Positions 32,401 to 36,838 of a DNA stretch of 64,000 bases are shown piece by piece (position 1 is the stretch's first letter; each line of letters opens with the position of its first letter). The stretch is from Anolis sagrei (lineage: Eukaryota > Chordata > Lepidosauria > Squamata > Anolidae): positions 244,802,571-244,866,570 of the forward strand of contig NC_090024.1 in the NCBI RefSeq assembly GCF_037176765.1, in the 5' to 3' direction. Both the position numbers and the translations under genes were made by a program. Under the pieces are notes generated by a model. The model saw only the letters and a list, made by a program, of their open reading frames with translations, did no database searches and was not told the DNA's origin.

Positions 32401-35377
32401 AGATGGAGAAGATTTGTGACTGTATTCTAATTCTGTGTCTCTTTCCAAATTGCACAACTATTAGCTACACCAGAGTTTGCAAACCCTCAATGTCTAGATA
32501 TGGAAGTTCAGGACTGCAAGAGCCTTGTGTTGAAGGGCAGGGTGGTGAGTGGAGCGTGCAGTCAAGTGTGCAATTGAGTGCACAATCCAATGCTCATCCA
32601 TGTCAAACCACCTAGACATTTGCCTGTGCAATGATACTGTGAGCACAACTCAACTTCTGCAATTGCATCGGACTGAATGCATCGGACAAAAATGTCCACA
32701 TGTATAAAACACCCACAATGTTCTGGCCATACAATGTTCTGGCTCTACTTGGAGGGTAGAGTTGAGGTCTTCCTTCTTACAGAACTTGGCCTGGAGGAGA
32801 TTGAAGCCTTGGCTTAAGCAAAGAAAGGTGCCAATCCGGAGGTGGCCATTTCTGACTAGACTTCCATTTGGCTAGTTCTTCTGCAGGTCTTGATAATTTG
32901 TCTGAATGTTTTTTCCAGCCCGGCTGGCCGAGGGGTTCCCTCTTCCTCTCCTGGATCACCTACAGCTTTCCAACCCGGTCCTTCAGCCTCAAAAGGTGGG
33001 TCATTTCAGAGACAACGAAACTATGGCTAGTCAGCAAAATTTCCCTAATGCTGATGTTAAGAAAGACATGCAGGGAAAACTCCCTAAAAATGAGATCCAT
33101 TATAGCAATATCCACTTAGTTAAAGCAATGGTATTCCCCATAGTCACCCACGGATGTGAGAGCTGGACCATAGAAAAGTGTGCTGGTACGGCTGTACTAG
33201 GAGCTCCAATTTTATTTGCTTTGTATTAAATGTTTACTTGCAGTCCAAGGTTCCTGGGATTCTGCAGAAAGGCGGCTTCCTTTGGTTGTAGTCGTAGGGC
33301 AAGTCACCTGTCCATCATCATTAAGTTTTGGTCCCCCCCCCCCTTGTTCAGGGCAATTGGGAAGGGAAGGGAGCCATTTTTAGTTAGTCTCAGTAAGGAA
33401 AGCTAATCTAGAGGACGTGTACAAGCTTCTCCTTTACAAAAGCTTCAACCCGTAAGACTTTCCGGGGGAGAACAGTCTTAAGAGCCTCCAAAGATTTCCA
33501 AAGATTTCCAGGGAAACAGCCCTAAAGCTTTGAGGAATTTCGGAGGATAAACAGTTTGGAAGACCAAAGAACTCAAGCTGGAGAATCTACAAGCTTTACT
33601 GGTAGGTCCACTCGGTGCTCGAGACGCAGATCGACCCGGTAGCAGAGCCCACATCAGTAAGGATTAGATTACAGTCAGCCTGGGAGAAGTTAAAAAGGGA
33701 CTTTCCTTAAAGTAAAGTTACAGTTATTGAAGACAATTGCCCGTCCTTCGTGGACATGGTTAGGAAGCCACCAGTTGCATAAAAACCTGGAAGTATTTGT
33801 TTAACTTTATTGAAGACAAGTGATTGTTCATTAATAAAGTTAATTTGTTTAACTTTATTGAAGAGAAGTGATTGTTCATTAATAAAGGACTTTGTTATAC
33901 TTCACGAGCCATCTAAATACCATTTGTGGTGGAAGATCCCTGAGAACTTATCTTTGGGGCCCCCTGGCTTCCCGCTGGGCAAAGGTTGCACGTCCTATTT
34001 TAAAGGAAATTCTTTACAGGCCCAGCACACGATAGAACAGGAAGGCTGAGTGAAGGAAGAGAGATGCTTTTGAACTGTGGTGTTGGAGGAAAGTGCTGAG
34101 AGTGCCTTGGACTGCGAGAAGATCCAACCAGTCCATCCTCCAGGAAATAAAGCCCGAGTGCTCACTGGAGGGAAGGAGACTAGAGGCCAAGATGAAGTCC
34201 TTTGGCCACATCATGAGAAGATAGGAAAGCTTGGAGAAGGGAATGATGCTGGGGAAAATGGAAGGAAAAAGGAAGAGGGGCCAACCAAGGGCAAGATTGA
34301 TGGGATCCTTGAAGTGACTGGATTGAACTTGAAGGAGCTGGGGGTGGGGACGGCTGACAGGGAGCTCTGGCGTGGACTGGTCCATGAGGTCACGAAGAGT
34401 CGGAAACGACTGAATGAATGAACAACAACAACAACATAGCAATATGGCAAAGCATACTGGATGGAAAGGAAAGCCCCAAATATATTCAATAAAATGATGA
34501 TGTTGGTGTTGATGCCTTGGCTCTAAGATAAATCATGGAGCGCTCATACATTAATCTAGACTTTCATTGGCACCAAAAAAATGCCACAAAATGTGCAAAA
34601 TTTCAGTATTCTAGTACATTAAGGGTAGAATTAATGCAGTTTGACACCTTTAATTTGCTTGGCTGAGTGCTGTGAAATCCTAGGAGTTGTAGTTTGCTGA
34701 GAACACTAGACCACTTCAGCAGAGAAGGCTAAAAATCTTGCAAAACTACAACTCCAGGGACTCCATAGAATGATAGAATCAAAGAGTTGGAAGAGATCTC
34801 CTGGGCCATCATCCAGTCCAATCCCATTCTGTCAAGAAGCAGGAATATTGCATTCAAATCACCCGTGACAGATGGCCATCCAGCCTCTGTTTAAAAGCTT
34901 CCAAAGAAGGAGCCTCCTTTTAAACAGGGGCTGGATGGCCATCTGTCAGGGGTGATTTGAATGCAATATTCCTGCTTCTTGGCAGAATGGAGTTGGACTG
35001 GATGATGGCCCAGGAGATCTCTTCCAACTCTTGGATTCTATGATTCTATGAGTATCATACTAGATTTTATGTATATTTTTAAGAAGTTGAGGTTGATTTA
35101 TCATAGTACACGATTGGTTCACTTGCAGATTTTGCCTTTGGCATGTTTTCTTTTGGGAGCAGTAGGATGAGCATTAATATCAACTGATGAAGGTTAACAA
35201 ACCCATAATTATTATTACCCAGAATGTTAATGCACTCGGAGGATTTTAATTATCTTTCCTTGTTTATCCAGTGGGGATGTTTCTCAATGTTTGCCTTTTG
35301 TATCCTTGCAGGACTTCCTGCTCTTCGGAGCAGACGTTCAGTACGGCTTAAAGCCAAGATGGAGAAGACAGAGATAG
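2967..35377 (+). CDS. BPI/LBP: LBP/BPI-family lipid-transfer protein, complete 15-exon gene
   Basis: Secreted two-domain (BPI1/BPI2 boomerang) protein of the family that binds bacterial lipopolysaccharide. The 15 exons listed separately total 1470 nt (489 codons plus stop) and splice in frame with GT..AG at each junction. Visible landmarks: signal peptide, then [16 protein letters not shown]; two cysteines only in the mature chain (exon 4 LDCSAH and exon 6 ICDEV), matching the single conserved family disulfide; a basic WKVKKRWLK stretch at the LPS-binding tip; PPFPPP linker; [13 protein letters not shown] and GFPLPLL motifs; terminal [10 protein letters not shown]. Potential N-glycosylation sites: NSS (exon 7), NFT (exon 8), NTS (exon 9), NST (exon 10). 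BPI-like residues dominate exons 2-3 and 10; LBP-like ones dominate exons 7, 13 and 14, so I do not choose between the paralogues. No break seen; presumed functional. BPIFB/BPIFC relatives are less likely because of the close match to BPI/LBP in every exon. Confidence 0.95.
3125..3266. repeat. Two partial foldback MITE fragments
   Basis: 3125-3187 matches the right half of the common foldback MITE (..GTGGTGTCAAACTGCATT..CTAGAGTGTAGAT). 3188-3266 carries both ends of another MITE with AAGTCCAAAACACCTGGAAG and GCATGCC-like ends. Confidence 0.55.
3304..5220 (+). mobile_element. Expanded SPIN-like hAT element with tandem internal repeats
   Basis: Same ends as the element at 143, but 1.9 kb long because the internal module (about 290 bp, made of two related half-units starting GGGAGTTGTAGTT) is repeated several times. 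A BovB tail lies inside at 3705-3860. No clear 8-bp duplication. Confidence 0.75.
3705..3860 (+). repeat. BovB (RTE) LINE 3' tail
   Basis: Starts GATGGATGGCATCCTTGAAG and ends in CTGAACGAATGAACAACAAG, the typical BovB terminus; same as the ends at 17535 and 34435. A BovB-tailed SINE is possible. Confidence 0.7.
5221..5517. other. Intron 1 stretch without recognised repeat
   Basis: No coding exon, ncRNA or repeat recognised. Confidence 0.4.
5518..6777 (+). mobile_element. hAT (SPIN-like) remnant split by CR1
   Basis: 5518-5694 is the internal module and 6634-6777 the right end (ends GGTTGGGAAACACTG); the CR1 at 5695-6633 sits between. The left terminus is absent. Confidence 0.65.
5695..6633 (+). 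mobile_element. CR1 LINE, 5'-truncated, ORF2 C-terminal half
   Basis: An open frame (5846-6370) encodes [20 protein letters not shown].. through [10 protein letters not shown] and [18 protein letters not shown], the C-terminal part of CR1 reverse transcriptase. Ends in the CR1 octamer-type tail ATTCTATGATTCTA. The frame shifts after the KKRRLRG motif, so it is inactive. Confidence 0.88.
6824..7205. repeat. ATT, TTG and TTA microsatellites with intervening unclassified sequence
   Basis: (ATT)n at 6824-6857, (TTG)n at about 7142-7165, (TTA)n at 7168-7205. The sequence between looks repeat-derived, but I do not recognise the family. Confidence 0.6.
7297..7512. mobile_element. Penelope-like element termini, tail-to-tail inverted pair
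   Basis: 7297-7385 (minus) and 7386-7512 (plus) are the same PLE terminal sequence in opposite directions, each with the GCAGGCGAAACGTC core and ending in AAAACCCACAAGAAC. A minimal inverted pair with no ORF between. Confidence 0.75.
7513..8290. repeat. Old LINE/SINE-derived repeat remnants in intron 1
   Basis: 7540-7730 resembles LINE 3' tails (TATCCTATTTTTCTC, GGAGACTCAAAGCAAG). 7985-8080 contains TTGAACTTGCAACCTTTTGA, reminiscent of a reversed tRNA-derived SINE box B. Not assigned. Confidence 0.4.
8290..8514 (-). pseudogene. Possible processed pseudogene fragment, parent unknown
   Basis: The complement reads as a protein-like, Lys-rich frame ([20 protein letters not shown].. and [20 protein letters not shown]) with one stop between the parts. 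I do not recognise a parent gene. Its complement supplies the polypyrimidine tract and AG of exon 2. It may be chance; a protein search would decide. Confidence 0.25.
8515..8629 (+). CDS. BPI/LBP: LBP/BPI exon 2
   Basis: Acceptor TTTCAG at 8509-8514, donor GTGAGA. Encodes [20 protein letters not shown] and on to YSFY, aligned with BPI ASQQGTAALQKEL. Phase 1 in, phase 2 out. The lysine-rich cluster of mammalian BPI in this exon is mostly absent, making it more LBP-like in charge. Confidence 0.95.
8683..8757. repeat. Purine-rich GGAAA tract
   Basis: Irregular GGAAA/GGAGA runs in intron 2; ORFs on the opposite strand here are low-complexity shadows. Confidence 0.8.
9005..9133 (+). CDS. BPI/LBP: LBP/BPI exon 3
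   Basis: Acceptor CCCCCAG, donor GTGAGT. Encodes [20 protein letters not shown] through WKVKKRWL. The LNI start and WKVKK resemble LBP (WKVRK, where the basic pair contributes to LPS binding); FQLP resembles BPI. Phase 2 at both ends. Confidence 0.95.
9293..10667 (+). mobile_element. Solo LTR, family A, split by an L2 insertion
   Basis: Starts TGTGCTGGTACGGCTGTACC, ends GCCCAGCACGTGATAGAACA; AATAAAAGACTTTG near the 3' side as a polyadenylation region. The L2 at 10077-10636 interrupts it. Flanking 5-mers (ATTAC, GGTAC) agree only in part, consistent with age. No coding interior. Confidence 0.8.
10077..10636 (-). mobile_element. L2 LINE 3' fragment inserted in LTR
   Basis: The complement encodes [20 protein letters not shown].. 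and [17 protein letters not shown], the L2 ORF2 C terminus. AATTATT occurs on both sides of the insertion as a short target duplication. Confidence 0.8.
10668..11027. other. Intron 3 stretch without recognised feature
   Basis: No exon or repeat identified with confidence. Confidence 0.4.
11028..12172 (-). mobile_element. L2 LINE 3' portion
   Basis: Complement frames encode RT-downstream L2 protein: [20 protein letters not shown].., [20 protein letters not shown].. and [20 protein letters not shown]. The 3' tail is (ATT)n/(ATG)n at 11028-11090. Several frame changes; dead copy. Confidence 0.85.
12175..12275. repeat. Foldback MITE (GCCATATAATCCAG type)
   Basis: Inverted arms around ACTGCCATATAATCCAGT and ACTGCCATATAAAATCCAGA (complement of 12248-12267). 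Relatives at 12495-12550, 13365-13495, 15265-15405 and 39025-39140. Confidence 0.65.
12347..12473. mobile_element. Short palindromic hAT MITE
   Basis: Ends CAGTGGTTCTC and GAGAACCACCTG; nearly its whole length is an inverted repeat (CAACTCCCAGAAAT / ATTTCTGGGAGTTG). Same family as 45369-45503. Confidence 0.75.
12610..12798. mobile_element. Foldback MITE next to exon 4
   Basis: Full copy of the abundant family whose arms carry CACTTTAACTGCCATGGC and GCCATGG-type complements plus ACTACAACTC; ends about 50 bp before exon 4. Confidence 0.7.
12850..13005 (+). CDS. BPI/LBP: LBP/BPI exon 4
   Basis: Acceptor CCAAGCAG, donor GTATGT. Encodes [20 protein letters not shown], then [15 protein letters not shown] and VHISGRFG. 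Contains the first disulfide cysteine. A foldback MITE ends only about 50 bp upstream. Confidence 0.95.
13166..13347. mobile_element. MITE with GTATATTCYGGCGTATAAG inverted ends
   Basis: Left TACAGTATATTCTGGCGTAT and right end ATGCCGGAATATACGGTA are inverted repeats; the inside repeats GGGTCGTCTTATAC. Superfamily not assigned. Confidence 0.65.
13365..13495. repeat. Foldback MITE relative
   Basis: GGATCTACACTGCCATATAA at the left and a related inverted segment at the right; same family as 12175. Confidence 0.5.
13633..14385 (-). mobile_element. L2 LINE 3' portion with intact C-terminal frame
   Basis: The complement of 13894-14340 is open for 148 codons: [20 protein letters not shown].., [20 protein letters not shown] and [20 protein letters not shown]. 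5'-truncated. Confidence 0.87.
14500..14895 (+). mobile_element. Penelope-like element 3' part
   Basis: Shares the 3' coding end, untranslated region and terminal sequence with the copy at 48280-49570, including ATGCAGGCGAAACGTCAGGA. Fossil fragment without RT. Confidence 0.8.
14896..15264. other. AT-rich intron 4 stretch, no feature assigned
   Basis: Contains repeated TTTCTGCAAAGAAAAC / TTCTGCAGAAAAT-like motifs; no family recognised. Confidence 0.4.
15265..15405. mobile_element. Foldback MITE (GCCATATAATCCAG type)
   Basis: Near-complete copy: GCCCTTCCACACAGCCATAT at left, ATATGGCTGTGTGGAAGGG at right as inverted termini. Confidence 0.7.
15580..15643 (+). CDS. BPI/LBP: LBP/BPI exon 5
   Basis: Acceptor CCTCCCCAG, donor GTAAGG. 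Encodes [20 protein letters not shown] plus K, matching WLLNLFHNQIES of LBP. 64 nt, phase 2 in, phase 0 out. Confidence 0.95.
16092..16990. mobile_element. Cluster of Penelope-like element termini in intron 5
   Basis: 16092-16204 (minus) is a terminal fragment; 16205-16575 (minus) a terminus plus 3' region; 16576-16684 (plus) an inverted terminus directly joined to it; 16720-16990 (plus) a further 3' region and terminus. All carry the GAAACRTC core. Confidence 0.78.
17030..17535 (+). mobile_element. BovB (RTE) LINE 3' end
   Basis: Frames encode [31 protein letters not shown]-like and [11 protein letters not shown], the C terminus of BovB ORF2, ending CTGAATGAATAAACAACAAC. 5'-truncated and interrupted by stops. 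Confidence 0.87.
17608..18419 (+). mobile_element. CR1 LINE 3' end, partly tandemly duplicated
   Basis: 17617-17967 is open and encodes [20 protein letters not shown].. to [16 protein letters not shown]. From 17730 the CR1 end and 63 bp of flank are repeated (see the duplication feature). Confidence 0.85.
17730..18481 (+). repeat. 376-bp tandem duplication ending at the exon 6 acceptor
   Basis: Unit 1 17730-18105, unit 2 18106-18481, constant offset 376. Each unit is a CR1 3' end plus GAAGCTGCATATGTGAGGTT..TTAATTCCTCC. The second unit runs into the TTTCTTCCAG acceptor of exon 6. The flank is nearly identical; the CR1 parts differ at several bases. Confidence 0.9.
18492..18555 (+). CDS. BPI/LBP: LBP/BPI exon 6
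   Basis: Acceptor CTTTCTTCCAG, donor GTAAGG. Encodes [20 protein letters not shown] plus P, with the second disulfide cysteine. The 11 bases upstream adjoin the end of a 376-bp tandem duplication. Confidence 0.95.
18788..18879 (+). CDS. BPI/LBP: LBP/BPI exon 7
   Basis: Acceptor TTGCTAG, donor GTAGGA. Encodes [20 protein letters not shown] and on to DLKLK, very close to LBP VTTEIDSFADIDYSLVEAP. NSS is a potential N-glycosylation site. An L2 fragment begins about 60 bp downstream. Confidence 0.95.
18938..19628 (-). mobile_element. L2 LINE 3' fragment
   Basis: The complement encodes [20 protein letters not shown] and [20 protein letters not shown]. Begins about 60 bp after exon 7. Confidence 0.8.
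19787..20045. mobile_element. Foldback MITE containing a (TTG)n tract
   Basis: Left arm GGTGCATCTACACTGTAGGA, right arm TTGTTCTACAGTGTAGAGCC; a LINE-type tail with (TTG)n at about 19899-19938 sits in the middle. Confidence 0.7.
20214..20390 (+). CDS. BPI/LBP: LBP/BPI exon 8 (interdomain linker)
   Basis: Acceptor TTGCTCCGCAG, donor GTAAAG. 59 codons: [20 protein letters not shown], then [17 protein letters not shown] and MNFTITDDM. The proline-rich linker and FFFNTAG are family hallmarks; NFT is a potential N-glycosylation site. Confidence 0.96.
20688..20747 (+). CDS. BPI/LBP: LBP/BPI exon 9
   Basis: Acceptor CCCCTCCAG, donor GTGAGG. Encodes [20 protein letters not shown] in phase 0, matching [20 protein letters not shown] of BPI. 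Confidence 0.95.
20947..22521 (-). mobile_element. L1 LINE 3' end, split by L2 and cut by a Helitron
   Basis: The complement of 22261-22517 encodes [20 protein letters not shown].. and [17 protein letters not shown], the ORF2 C terminus of L1. The 3' UTR continues to about 20947 with AATAAAGATT. The L2 at 21093-22021 is inserted; the 5' side is interrupted at 22521 by the Helitron and may resume at 23742-23778. Confidence 0.75.
21093..22021 (+). mobile_element. L2 LINE 3' portion with long open frame
   Basis: 21109-21768 is open for 219 codons: [20 protein letters not shown].., [57 protein letters not shown]. 3' end GCGGTATAAAAATGAAATAA. The best-preserved L2 here, 5'-truncated. Confidence 0.9.
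22522..23741 (+). mobile_element. Non-autonomous Helitron with tandem internal repeats
   Basis: Begins TCTATATATATAAAAG and ends CTAGT after a GCCACAGCAACACGTGGC hairpin; inserted between A (22521) and T (23742), as Helitrons do. The interior is tandem modules of about 290 bp (GGGAGTTGTAGTT.., CTACATCCAGAGAGCACTGT) also found in the hAT elements at 143, 3304 and 56440. A (GATA)n tract lies at 23441-23489. No Rep/helicase ORF. Confidence 0.85.
23770..23895. repeat. Partial foldback MITE
   Basis: ATGGCTCAATTCTGTGGGAT..GGGAGTTGTAGTTTGG and the complementary ACTGCAGCTCCTGTGATTCC. Confidence 0.55.
24011..24420 (-). mobile_element. CR1 LINE 3' end
   Basis: Complement of the CR1 3' region (GAGCAGCTTAAAGAGCTGGG.. 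to GGCCCACGAGGTCTC), inserted antisense in intron 9. Confidence 0.82.
24421..24925. other. Intron 9 stretch without recognised feature
   Basis: No exon or repeat identified. Confidence 0.4.
24926..25120 (-). repeat. Diverged CR1 3' fragment
   Basis: AGCATAGAATCCTAGAGTTG and CCATCCAGCCTCTGC mark a second, more diverged CR1 subfamily. Confidence 0.65.
25140..25925 (+). mobile_element. LINE ORF2 C-terminal fragment with zinc-finger-like tail
   Basis: Frames encode [20 protein letters not shown].., [10 protein letters not shown] and [20 protein letters not shown], then [20 protein letters not shown], a Cys2His2-like tail seen at the end of some non-LTR retrotransposon proteins. Interrupted by stops; clade not assigned. 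The 83-residue frame at 25678-25929 belongs to it and is not a host gene. Confidence 0.75.
25997..26292 (-). mobile_element. Penelope-like element terminus and 3' region
   Basis: Contains CTGACGTTTCGCCTGCATCT, then TTTATATATCTGTGGAATGA; ends CTTCGACAATAC 40 bp before exon 10. Confidence 0.78.
26330..26497 (+). CDS. BPI/LBP: LBP/BPI exon 10
   Basis: Acceptor CATCTCCAG, donor GTAAGT. 56 codons from LEKLYPDM through [19 protein letters not shown] to LQV; VDVQAFAVLPNSSLA is the BPI counterpart. It follows a 5.6-kb intron with L1, L2, Helitron, CR1 and Penelope-like insertions. Confidence 0.96.
26537..27372 (-). mobile_element. Solo LTR, family A
   Basis: Antisense copy from TGTTTTGTTGCGCACTGGG to GGAGCTTCTGGTACAACCAC. 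The right end is diverged and no target duplication is clear. No interior. Confidence 0.75.
27410..27615. mobile_element. Foldback MITE
   Basis: Arms AACACTGCAGAATTAAAGGA and CAGTTCTGCAGTGCAGATGC with the usual CTATGGAATC / GATTCTGTAG interior. Confidence 0.65.
27686..27753 (+). CDS. BPI/LBP: LBP/BPI exon 11
   Basis: Acceptor CTTTCCAG, donor GTAAGT. Encodes [20 protein letters not shown] then LGK; TSKITG resembles LBP. 68 nt, phase 0 in, phase 2 out. Foldback MITEs lie close on both sides (27410-27615 and 27835-27990). Confidence 0.93.
27835..27990. mobile_element. Foldback MITE, short copy
   Basis: Arms ACTATGTAATTAATGCAGTT and CATTCATTCTACTGTGTAG, downstream of exon 11. Confidence 0.6.
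27997..28606 (-). mobile_element. Non-LTR retrotransposon 3' end, family X
   Basis: The complement encodes [20 protein letters not shown].., [17 protein letters not shown] and ARYWSKDI. The same protein end recurs at 31553, 35853 and 37055. I recognise a non-LTR retrotransposon of the endonuclease/RT type but do not assign a clade. Confidence 0.75.
28522..28995. repeat. 85-bp direct repeats flanking about 305 bp
   Basis: The stretch starting CTTGGTCCTTTCACTATTGG and ending TAATTTCTCCAGTG occurs at about 28522-28606 and 28911-28995, with a few differences. The intervening 28607-28910 is AT-rich and unlike the LINE. Confidence 0.8.
28911..29965 (-). mobile_element. Non-LTR retrotransposon family X, RT region
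   Basis: Complement ORF 29297-29905 (202 codons) has reverse-transcriptase motifs: [67 protein letters not shown]. The ORF at 28796-29200 continues it ([13 protein letters not shown].., [24 protein letters not shown]). Truncated at both ends. Confidence 0.88.
30004..30046 (+). CDS. BPI/LBP: LBP/BPI exon 12
   Basis: Acceptor TTTCCTCATAG, donor GTAAGA. Encodes [14 protein letters not shown], the LKHSNIGPF motif of BPI. 43 nt; its 5' side abuts the end of a LINE insertion at about 29965. Confidence 0.93.
30070..30260. mobile_element. Foldback MITE
   Basis: Arms GGTGCATCTCCACTGTAGCA and CCAATTTGACAGTGTAGAC downstream of exon 12. Confidence 0.65.
30281..31065 (-). mobile_element. CR1 LINE 3' portion with 218-codon open frame
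   Basis: Complement 30368-31024 is open: [20 protein letters not shown].., [60 protein letters not shown]. Tail ATAGAATCATAGAATC. The least damaged CR1 end in the window; ends 30 bp upstream of exon 13. Confidence 0.9.
31096..31159 (+). CDS. BPI/LBP: LBP/BPI exon 13
   Basis: Acceptor CAATCTCCAG, donor GTAAGG. Encodes [20 protein letters not shown] then N, aligning with [21 protein letters not shown]. A CR1 fragment ends about 30 bp upstream. Confidence 0.94.
31250..31290. repeat. Half foldback MITE
   Basis: CTGCGCTGTAGGATTAATGC and AATTTGACACCATTTACTG only. Confidence 0.5.
31553..32072 (-). mobile_element. Non-LTR retrotransposon family X 3' end
   Basis: Complement 31662-32090 is open for 142 codons: [20 protein letters not shown].., [52 protein letters not shown]. 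Confidence 0.82.
32073..32918. other. Intron 13 stretch, no feature assigned
   Basis: Some CR1-like words near 32250-32400 (CAGTGAGGTCTGACCAAAGC); otherwise no exon or repeat recognised. Confidence 0.4.
32919..32995 (+). CDS. BPI/LBP: LBP/BPI exon 14
   Basis: Acceptor TTTTTTCCAG, donor GTGGGT. Encodes [20 protein letters not shown] then [16 protein letters not shown] is identical to LBP and VLQP to BPI. Confidence 0.95.
33010..34440 (+). mobile_element. BovB (RTE) LINE 3' end split by a solo LTR
   Basis: Upstream part encodes [20 protein letters not shown]; downstream part resumes [20 protein letters not shown]-type residues and ends CTGAATGAATGAACAACAAC. The LTR at 33179-34039 lies between. 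Confidence 0.87.
33179..34039 (+). mobile_element. Solo LTR, family A, inside BovB
   Basis: TGTGCTGGTACGGCTGTACT to CACACGATAGAACA; flanking AAAAG and GGAAG are both one change from GAAAG, the sequence at this site in the other BovB copy. Contains AATAAAGGACTTTG. No interior. Confidence 0.83.
34620..34765. repeat. Partial foldback MITE
   Basis: GGTAGAATTAATGCAGTTTG.. with CTAGGAGTTGTAGTTTGC and AAACTACAACTCCAGGGACT; right part lost at the CR1 junction. Confidence 0.6.
34766..35059. repeat. CR1 3' end inverted duplication (palindrome)
   Basis: 34766-34916 (minus) and 34917-35059 (plus) are the same CR1 end in opposite orientation. Both arms share the private 3-base insertion in GATGATGGCCC, so they come from one copy rather than two insertions. 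In intron 14. Confidence 0.85.
35312..35377 (+). CDS. BPI/LBP: LBP/BPI exon 15, terminal, with basic tail
   Basis: Acceptor TATCCTTGCAG. Encodes [20 protein letters not shown] then R and stop TAG. After the conserved FGADVQY there is a tail of nine residues rich in Arg/Lys that is longer than the short ends of human BPI (VVYK) or LBP (VQYMRV). Confidence 0.92.
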   Translation, partial: DFLLFGADVQYGLKPRWRRQR

Positions 35378-35745
35378 GATGCAGAATATTGCTTTCCACT
35401 TCGATGTTGCTCCTTCTCTTTCGTTTTTTGGTCAAAGCTGGAAGAGTGTTCTTCCTGCCTGCTTTTTCTTTCAGAATTTGCTACTGAGCTTCTTTTCTTG
35501 CATGTTCTCTGAATACAAACACAAATCTCACAGAAGGAAAAAGAAACTGATCAACCAAATGCTTTTGCTTCCAATTGACTTTGTTCTCATTGGCATCAGA
35601 ATTGGAGAAGATGGAAACAGGATTTGGACATTATCACGTGCAGCTTCTAGCATGGGTTTGGAGCTCCCTAGCTATGAAGGCCTTACTATCATATGATGTC
35701 ACCCTCTTAAAAGATCAAATAACCATATTGTGTATGTGTGTGTGT
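35378..35745 (+). other. Likely 3' UTR of LBP/BPI gene
   Basis: Sequence without a recognised repeat between the stop codon and a Helitron 5' end. No AATAAA is seen; AATACA near 35511 and AATAAC near 35719 are variant hexamers only. The polyadenylation site cannot be placed. Confidence 0.35.
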
Positions 35746-35749
35746 ATCT

Positions 35750-36500
35750 ATCTATATAAAAAGGTAATGTTCATTTGTGGGACTAACATAGCTCAAAAAC
35801 CACTGGACGAATTGACATGAAATTTGGACACAATACACCTATCAGGCCAATTATTTATTTGTCGTGTCAGGGCAACCAGTCAATTGTATTACATTTCTAA
35901 GAGAACAAAACAAACAAACAGACAAAACACAAAATTTGCAAGTTTGGTAGTTGATTAAATGTCCTTTGACCAGTATCTGGCCCCTTGGAGTGCTTCTGGT
36001 GTTGCCGCAAGAAGGTCCTCCCTTGTGCATCATGTGGCAGGGCTCAGGGTGCATTGCAGCAGGTGGTCAGTGGTTTGCTCTTCTCTGCACTCGCATGTCG
36101 TGGATTCAACTTTGTGGCCCCATTTCTTAAAGTTGGCTCTGCATCTCGTGGTGCCCAAGCGCAGTCTGTTCAGCGCCTTCCAAGTCGCCCAGTCTTCTGT
36201 GTGCCCAAGGGGGAGTCTCTCATTTGGTATCAGTTTCTGGATTTGAGCCTGCCACTTTTGGACTCTTGCTTGCTGAGGTGTTCCAGCGAGTGTCTCTGTA
36301 GAGCTTAGAAAACTATTTCTAGATTTAAGTCGTTGATGTGCTGGCTGATACCCAAACAAGGGATGAGCTGGAGATTCTCCGCCTTGGTCCTTTCACTATT
36401 GGCTGTTACTTCCCGGCGGATGTCAGGTGGTGCGATACCGGCTAAGCAGTGTAATTTCTCCAGTGGTGTAGGGCGCCAATGAGTGACCATCACTTACAAA
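35750..36500 (+). mobile_element. Helitron 5' end split by LINE family X
   Basis: 35750-35852 begins TCTATATAAAAAGGTAATGT and includes CTCAAAAACCACTGGACGAA, the Helitron start; after the LINE it resumes at 36480 with GAGTGACCATCACTT as in the copy at 22522. Confidence 0.65.
35853..36479 (-). mobile_element. Non-LTR retrotransposon family X 3' end
   Basis: The complement encodes [53 protein letters not shown]. Inserted in the Helitron. Confidence 0.8.
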
Positions 36501-36679
36501 AACACTGAAAAACACAGCAGAAAGGACTTAAAAAGCCAAAAAAGCAAAAAGACACTACAGCACATGTGCAAAAACAACTCCCCCTGGCAAACAAAACACC
36601 ACACAATAGCATATCCACACTCTCTTTCGGACTACAGCTCCCAGCATCCCCTAGACCAGACCCTTTTGTAAAACCACCC

Positions 36680-36745
36680 TGAATACCCATCAGGGTTGAG
36701 AAGAGCAATATACAAATACCGCAAATAAATCAATAAAATACACCT
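36680..36745 (+). repeat. L2-type LINE tail
   Basis: GGGTTGAGAAGAGCAATATA followed by CAAATAAATCAATAAA. Confidence 0.55.
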
Positions 36746-36754
36746 GGTTACACT

Positions 36755-36805
36755 CTGGTTGGGACTCATGGACAGATGTATATTTTGTACCATTATTTTA
36801 TATTT

Positions 36806-36838
<33 letters not shown>

